Origin: an uncultured Verrucomicrobiota bacterium
GTDB taxonomy: Bacteria > Verrucomicrobiota > Verrucomicrobiia > Limisphaerales > JADLHS01
Direction of reading: 5' to 3'
DNA length: 12,110 bases
Assembly: GCA_937894935.1 (NCBI GenBank)
Contig: CALAYC010000345.1
Coordinates: forward strand, 1 to 12,110
Below are positions 7,565 to 12,110 of this stretch, in pieces. A program made the translations under genes and the position numbers. Numbering within the stretch: the stretch's first letter is position 1; each line of letters starts with the position of its first letter. Under the pieces are notes generated by a model. That model saw only the letters and a program-made list of their open reading frames with translations. It was not told the DNA's origin and made no database searches.

Positions 7565-10500
7565 GATGATGTTTCCGCTGCCGCGCCGTTGCCAGTCGCC
7601 AGTTCGGGTGACCGCAACCGTCGTAATTCCACACTCAGCTCCACTCGCGTCCCGATTCCGTTGGCACTGCTGAATTCACAACGCCCGCCAATCGCCGCCA
7701 GTCGCCGTTTCATATTTTCCAGCCCGTGCCCCGACGAAATCCGATCGGCCCGCGACGGCCGTTCGCCATTTTCCACAGCACTCGCAGCGAGACCGCAACC
7801 GTTATCTTCAATAACCACACTGAACGACGCAGGGCGAACCTGAATACGCAACCACGCTTCCGTCGCGCCCGCATGTTTCACCACGTTGTTCAACGCTTCC
7901 TTGATCGTGAGAAACAGGTTATGCCGCACTTCCGCCGGCAATCCATACGCAGGCAATTCCGCCGGAACATCCAACCGACATCGAATTCCCGCCACGCTCA
8001 AATACTCCTGCGCAAACTTCGTTACGTATGTCACGAGACTGTCCAACGTGTCGTTGTGCGGATCGATGGCCCAGACAATTTCATCCATGCTGCGCGTCAA
8101 CTCGCGCGCCATTTCGGAAATCTGCCCGACATGGTTCGGCAATTCCTGCGGACTGTCGCGTCGCGCAAGTTCACTCAACAACGCAATATGCGTCAGCCCC
8201 GCGCCGAGATCATCATGAATGTCCTTCGCGATGCGCGCACGATCCCGTTCAATGGCGCGCTGCTGTTCGAGGCGTTCGAGTTCGCGCCGATATCGCCGCA
8301 CATAAATTCGCCGCACACCGTACGCGACCAATCCTACCACGCCCAGCGCGACCAATCCTTTGAACGTCCATCGCTCATAAAAATGCGGTAACACCACTAA
8401 CGTCAGTTCCGCTCCGTCATCGTTCCAAACGCCATCGTTGTTACACGCCAACACCTGAAAGCGATATTCGCCGTGCGACAAACTGTATTGCGCCTGCCGC
8501 ACTGTGCTCGGCTCGGTCCATTCACGATCCAATCCTTCCAGCCGATACTTGAACCGCACCCGATCGGGCGAAACGAAACTCAGCGCCGTAAAATGAATTC
8601 GAATCTGCTGCTTACCCGGCGGCACTTCCAATTTCCACTGAGCCGTCCTCGTTCCAGCAATCCGAACCAACGGTTGTTCCACTCCGTCCACCACTGCGCT
8701 TTCAATCACCACAGGCGGTGGCAACGGATTTACACTCACTTCCTCGGGCTGCACAGCCACGACGCCTTTCAACGTAGTGAACAACAGTCTTCCATCGCGC
8801 GTGCGCCACGCCGCCGGCTGATAGCTGTCCGAACATTCCAACGACGGCAATCCATCATAGCGCCCGTACGCCGTGCAATTGATTGTTTCAATGCGTCCTT
8901 CCGCGAAGGCGTTCAATTCCGATTTGTTTACATTGAAAATTCCCTGCTTCGACCCCATCCACAGTCGCCCCGCGTCGTCTTCGAGAATCTGGCAAATCAC
9001 ATCGTCCGGCAGTCCGTCTCGCGTCGTGTAGCGCGTAAATGTTCGATTCTGAAATCGCAACAACCCACCGCGAAACGTTCCCGCCCACACCACGCCTTCC
9101 TTATCCACATGCAGCGACCAGATCGGCTGTCCGGCCCACGAATCCGTCGGACGAAACGCCGTTACGCCGTCATTGCTCGCGACCCGCGTCAACACTCCAT
9201 CACCCGCACCAACCCAGATATTTCCTTCCGCATCCTCCGCCAACGCACGCACGTCATTTCGCGCCACACCGTCTTCGGGATAAAATTGTCGGAAGACCTG
9301 ATTCGAAATCACTCCCAGGCCGGATTTTGTTCCGACCCACAACCGCCCATCGCGCGCACGCCACAAAACTTTCACGCCATGCACTGCCGGCGTGAACAAA
9401 CGAAATTCTCCCATTCGCCCAAAATGCAAATCTTCGTCCCCTGCACTCGTCCACAACTGACGATTAATATCCGGCATCACGCTGAACACAAATCCTCGTC
9501 GCATCCCGCCTGGCAACCGGAACGACTGCCACTCGTCGTTGTGCCAACGATGTAATCCCTCGCCAAACGTCCCGATCCAGATCGCCCCTTCCGCATCCTC
9601 CGCCACGCTGACCGCCGGATATGTCGCCGCAATGTTTGCTGGTTTCAAAACCGTAAATCGCTTTTCCCGAATTCGCACCAACCCGCCTCGATCCACGCCC
9701 ACCCAGATGTTGCCTTCGCGATCCTCCAAAAACGCATCTACCTTTTCGCCGGGAAAATCCGCTTCCGTTGTTAATTGTCGCACCTGTCCGTCCGGTCGCA
9801 CATGAAACAGACCGCGACCGTAGTCATACAACCAGACGCCTCCTTTCGCGTCCTCATGCAAACCCGTACGCTCGCGCCAACCGGTGAATTGCCCCCGCGC
9901 CGCCTCGATTTCAAAGCCCCATTCCCGCCCGCGCGACTTCCGCACCCGATCGTTCGCAATTGACCACATCCCGCCGTCACTCGTACCGCGGAGAAATCGC
10001 ACCAGCAAAACGGGCTCGCCGTTCGTTGGCGTCATGCGTTCAAATTCCGTTCCGTTCCAACGCGCCATTTCCCGTTCCGTGCCTGCCCAGATTGTTCCCT
10101 CACAATCCGGCGTAAGCACCGTAATCGACGTTCCGCCGAGTCCACCATTTTCAGGCAACACCTCAAACCGATCATTGGTCAGACGAAAAATGCGCTGATC
10201 ACGACCGCACATCCAGATGACGCCCGCCGCATCTTCAGCGATGAACTGCCCGGCGCTCGCACCCGGCGATCGCAATAGTTCCCACGCATTCGTTCCTTCG
10301 TCCGCGGTACGGCGAATCAGTTCACCGGTGCGCAGCATGAACACCGGCCGATTCGACCGCGTGGAAACCAACGTCGGCGCCGAATCCGGAGTTCCTTCCC
10401 CCGCCCATTCCAACGTGAAGGAATGATCCCGATACGACGTTATCGAACCGTCATGCGCGCAAATCCACAACGTCCCATCCGGCGTGGCATACAACCGTCG

Positions 10501-10833
10501 GATGCGCGCATTCCGTAATCCCGGCGCGTTGTCGGGATAAAATTTCACAAACCGCTCGCCATCGAATCGCGCGAGCCCGTTGTACGTTCCCACCCAGAGA
10601 TAACCGTCTGGCGTTTGCGCAATCGCCGTCACGGAACTGTTCGGCAAACCTTTCTCCCCCGTGAAAACATCAATGAGATAATCGCCGGAACCCGTCGTTA
10701 TCGCGCGAACCGAACCGCTCAGCAGAAGAAACAAAACCGCGCTACCGAAAAAAAGGAACGAAGCCTTAACAGAATACGAAGCCACCTCCCGCTGCGGGCA
10801 GGCAAAATACGCAACACGAACAAATGGCTTCAC
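7561..10833 (-). CDS. Membrane sensor histidine kinase with two-component propeller repeats, about 1090 aa
   Basis: Order of parts, numbered from the GTG at 10831-10833: an N-terminal hydrophobic segment/signal peptide (about 20-44, FLFFGSAVLFLLLSGSVRA); about 14 propeller motifs of the type D-G-x-L-W-V-G-T-x-x-G-L (for example DGYLWVGTYNGL, EGNIWVGVDRGGL, DGRLWVGTKSGL), enough for two seven-bladed propellers; a Y_Y_Y domain (about 700-815, with FKYRLEGLDREW and YRFQVLACNNDGVWND); one transmembrane helix (about 821-842); a coiled linker; HisKA_3 with the phospho-accepting His873 in DIHDDLGAGL; and HATPase_c with the N box KEALNNVVKHA (about 978-988), DNGCGL and GHGLENMKRRL. It should sense a periplasmic ligand and phosphorylate the adjacent NarL-type regulator. 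Unlike Bacteroidetes HTCS proteins it has no fused receiver or AraC domain. The frame is open to a TTG at 10869. I prefer the GTG because AGGG lies 8 bases upstream of it; another GTG at 10785 would also leave a good signal peptide. FolE2 ends about 110 bases upstream with no visible terminator. Confidence 0.92.
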   Translation of the reverse strand: MKPFVRVAYFACPQREVASYSVKASFLFFGSAVLFLLLSGSVRAITTGSGDYLIDVFTGEKGLPNSSVTAIAQTPDGYLWVGTYNGLARFDGERFVKFYPDNAPGLRNARIRRLYATPDGTLWICAHDGSITSYRDHSFTLEWAGEGTPDSAPTLVSTRSNRPVFMLRTGELIRRTADEGTNAWELLRSPGASAGQFIAEDAAGVIWMCGRDQRIFRLTNDRFEVLPENGGLGGTSITVLTPDCEGTIWAGTEREMARWNGTEFERMTPTNGEPVLLVRFLRGTSDGGMWSIANDRVRKSRGREWGFEIEAARGQFTGWRERTGLHEDAKGGVWLYDYGRGLFHVRPDGQVRQLTTEADFPGEKVDAFLEDREGNIWVGVDRGGLVRIREKRFTVLKPANIAATYPAVSVAEDAEGAIWIGTFGEGLHRWHNDEWQSFRLPGGMRRGFVFSVMPDINRQLWTSAGDEDLHFGRMGEFRLFTPAVHGVKVLWRARDGRLWVGTKSGLGVISNQVFRQFYPEDGVARNDVRALAEDAEGNIWVGAGDGVLTRVASNDGVTAFRPTDSWAGQPIWSLHVDKEGVVWAGTFRGGLLRFQNRTFTRYTTRDGLPDDVICQILEDDAGRLWMGSKQGIFNVNKSELNAFAEGRIETINCTAYGRYDGLPSLECSDSYQPAAWRTRDGRLLFTTLKGVVAVQPEEVSVNPLPPPVVIESAVVDGVEQPLVRIAGTRTAQWKLEVPPGKQQIRIHFTALSFVSPDRVRFKYRLEGLDREWTEPSTVRQAQYSLSHGEYRFQVLACNNDGVWNDDGAELTLVVLPHFYERWTFKGLVALGVVGLVAYGVRRIYVRRYRRELERLEQQRAIERDRARIAKDIHDDLGAGLTHIALLSELARRDSPQELPNHVGQISEMARELTRSMDEIVWAIDPHNDTLDSLVTYVTKFAQEYLSVAGIRCRLDVPAELPAYGLPAEVRHNLFLTIKEALNNVVKHAGATEAWLRIQVRPASFSVVIEDNGCGLAASAVENGERPSRADRISSGHGLENMKRRLAAIGGRCEFSSANGIGTRVELSVELRRLRSPELATGNGAAAETSS

Positions 10834-10942
10834 GGAAAAAACCCTGCCCGGAGTCAACCGCGAAAACAAGAACGGAGTCTTCGTCGCTTGCGCTTAATCC
10901 CTGATCCCCACTACCCGCCTTCAACTTCCGGTGACTAAATCA

Positions 10943-11752
10943 TCAACCCTTTTCGATGCACGCGTAGGCATTGTGATTGTGGATACTCTCCTGATTCTCC
11001 GCCTCCACTTTGTACCACGTCACATCCGGATGCGCGTTTAACTTTAACGCCACATTGCGCACGAGATCTTCCACGAAAACCGGATTGTCATACGCGCGTT
11101 CCGTTACGTGCTTTTCGTCTTCACGCTTCAACAATGCGTACAACTCCGAACTCGCCGAACTCTCCATAATCGCAATCAAATCCTCGATCCAGATGGGCTC
11201 GCGGAAGCGCACCTGCACCGTCACTTCACCCCGTTGATTATGCGCGCCGTTTGCGCTGATGGCTTTGGAACACGGACACAGCGTCGTCACATTCGCCTTC
11301 ACCGTCAGCACGAAATCAATTTCCTTTTTGCACGCCGCCGCGTCGAACCGCGCGATGTAATCCATCAGACTTTCCTTCCCGGACACCGGCGCTTTCTTCG
11401 TCATGAAATACGGAAACTCCATCTCCAGATGCGACGTCTCCGCTTTCAACTTGTCCTGCAACGCCATCAAAATATCCCGGATGTTCTCCACATGAATCAC
11501 ATCGCCATGCGCATTCAGCACTTCCACAAACCGACTCATGTGCGTGCCTTTGAATTCTTTGGGCAAATCCACAAACATCCCGATTGTCGCAATCGTGTTC
11601 TGAACCGCGTGCGCTTTGTCGCGCACCTGAATGGGAAAACGCAAACCGCGCACGCCCACCTTATCGATCCGCAATTCCCGATGATCCCGCTCGCTTTGCT
11701 TGTCGTGAAGTTTCGCAGCTTTTCCCGATTTCAAAACACTGGTTCGACTCAT
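10943..11752 (-). CDS. folE2: GTP cyclohydrolase FolE2 (type IB)
   Basis: The protein has 269 residues from the ATG at 11750-11752, the usual FolE2 length. It converts GTP to 7,8-dihydroneopterin triphosphate in the cytoplasm, the first step of folate synthesis and a source of queuosine precursors. Family blocks visible are VGVRGLRFPIQVRDK (about 32-46), the metal-site motif LCPCSKAISANGAHNQRGEV with Cys159 and His171 (spacing of 12, as for Cys147/His159 in the N. gonorrhoeae enzyme), and the C-terminal LLKREDEKHVTERAYDNP plus FVEDLVRNVA. In other bacteria FolE2 often replaces or backs up zinc-dependent FolE and may be Zur-controlled. I see no clear Zur box upstream. The frame extends to a GTG at 11773, but the ATG is conserved in position and fits better. 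There is no Shine-Dalgarno sequence at a normal distance. Confidence 0.95.
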   Translation of the reverse strand: MSRTSVLKSGKAAKLHDKQSERDHRELRIDKVGVRGLRFPIQVRDKAHAVQNTIATIGMFVDLPKEFKGTHMSRFVEVLNAHGDVIHVENIRDILMALQDKLKAETSHLEMEFPYFMTKKAPVSGKESLMDYIARFDAAACKKEIDFVLTVKANVTTLCPCSKAISANGAHNQRGEVTVQVRFREPIWIEDLIAIMESSASSELYALLKREDEKHVTERAYDNPVFVEDLVRNVALKLNAHPDVTWYKVEAENQESIHNHNAYACIEKG

Positions 11753-11758
11753 AGGCGC

Positions 11759-11786
11759 ATCGTAGCAAGCCACCTCGGATTTGCAA
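11759..11786 (-). promoter_or_regulatory. Possible folE2 promoter placing transcription start at the ATG
   Basis: On the minus strand TTGCAA (11781-11786, 4 of 6 to the -35 consensus) is followed after 16 bases by TACGAT (11759-11764, 4 of 6 to TATAAT). Only 6 bases separate TACGAT from the ATG, so the transcript would be nearly leaderless, in line with the missing ribosome-binding site. The -35 overlaps a small dyad, TTGC-AAAAA-GCAA, at 11781-11793. Confidence 0.35.
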
Positions 11787-11857
11787 AAAGCAATTCCAGC
11801 TTATCCGTAACGTCCCCTCGGAAAAGTCCGCGCTATCAGCATTGTGGAAATCCGCTT

Positions 11858-11886
11858 TTGACTTACCTGCGCCGCCCGTTTATTTC
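11858..11886 (+). promoter_or_regulatory. Possible promoter of the phosphatase-family gene
   Basis: TTGACT (11858-11863) and, after a 17-base spacer, TATTTC (11881-11886, a weak -10). Six bases separate the -10 from the ATG at 11893, the same distance as on the opposite side for folE2. No Shine-Dalgarno sequence precedes this ATG. Confidence 0.3.
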
Positions 11887-11892
11887 CCTGCC

Positions 11893-12110
11893 ATGACAAA
11901 GTGGAAAATTCCGTTCGCCACCAGCCTCGCCATTCTCGTTGCCTTCAATGCCTGGTCCGAATCCTTTCGCATCGCCACCTACAACGTTGAAAATTATCTC
12001 GATCAACCCACCGAATCCCGTCGCCATGTAAAATCCGAAGCGGCCAAAGCGAAAATCCGCGAAACGATTCTTGCGATGAATCCCGATGTCATCGCCCTGC
12101 CGGAAATGGG
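11893..12110 (+). CDS. Secreted endonuclease/exonuclease/phosphatase-family protein (3' end outside window)
   Basis: Only 72 codons are visible. Residues 1-22 (MTKWKIPFATSLAILVAFNAWS) form a likely signal peptide. Then come FRIATYNVENYL, with Asn31 as the expected metal-binding Asn, and MNPDVIALPEM, whose Glu71 matches the metal-binding Glu of the family (more usually LQE). These are the first two motifs of the DNase I/exonuclease III/inositol-phosphatase fold. The protein is probably exported, and could hydrolyse nucleic acid, a phospholipid or another phosphodiester; the substrate cannot be told from this fragment. It is transcribed divergently from folE2. Confidence 0.85.
   Translation, partial: MTKWKIPFATSLAILVAFNAWSESFRIATYNVENYLDQPTESRRHVKSEAAKAKIRETILAMNPDVIALPEM

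Noticed and set aside
7561..7700. Hybrid kinase with fused receiver domain
   Set aside because: The kinase ends right after the HATPase domain; the receiver is in the separate overlapping gene.
8473..9555. A 360-codon open frame on the plus strand, antisense to the kinase gene
   Set aside because: Its product is Arg/His/Pro-rich low-complexity sequence with no recognisable domain. The opposite frame is a clear kinase with propeller repeats, so this is a shadow frame.
11108..11896. A 262-codon plus-strand frame antisense to folE2
   Set aside because: Composition is typical of a shadow frame, and folE2 on the other strand has all family motifs.

Overview
The window looks like a piece of a Verrucomicrobiota chromosome, probably of the Pedosphaera/Limisphaerales type. 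This is inferred from gene content, not from a marker gene. The clues are a prepilin-like protein with the [18 protein letters not shown] head followed by a conserved Cys/Tyr-rich segment, a long secreted protein built of autotransporter-associated beta-strand repeats with a short Trp/Tyr-rich C-terminal module, a GH106-type rhamnosidase, and a propeller-sensor histidine kinase. Six of the seven genes lie on the minus strand. Only the last, cut by the right edge, is on the plus strand.

Layout in plus coordinates. At 1-1578 is the N-terminal part of a GH106-like alpha-L-rhamnosidase (its 3' end is outside the window). Ten bases separate it from a prepilin-like secreted protein at 1589-2437. 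At 2508-6533 is a 1341-residue repeat protein with a signal peptide. An almost perfect 12-bp hairpin at 2469-2495 lies between these two. A 329-base gene-free region, 6534-6862, holds the terminator of the next operon, an 8-bp inverted repeat, and a nested RNA-like structure in the leader of the repeat protein. A two-component pair follows: a NarL/LuxR-type response regulator (6863-7564) and, overlapping it by ATGA, a large membrane histidine kinase with about 14 propeller motifs (7561-10833). FolE2, the type IB GTP cyclohydrolase, is at 10943-11752. It diverges from a secreted endonuclease/exonuclease/phosphatase-family protein starting at 11893.

How the genes may work together: the kinase has a periplasmic propeller plus Y_Y_Y sensor, an arrangement that in related systems often reads out polysaccharide fragments. 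The genes downstream encode a glycosidase, a pseudopilin-like protein and a large surface or secreted repeat protein. A plausible but unproven reading is that the kinase/regulator pair controls this secreted set through the structured intergenic region. FolE2 (first step of folate/queuosine precursor synthesis) and the phosphatase-family gene look unrelated to it.

The least explained part is the 6534-6862 intergenic region: a 10-bp perfect inverted repeat enclosing a 7-bp hairpin, with an alternative local pairing for one arm, and a second dyad upstream. I saw no CRISPR array, tRNA, rRNA, insertion sequence or phage gene.
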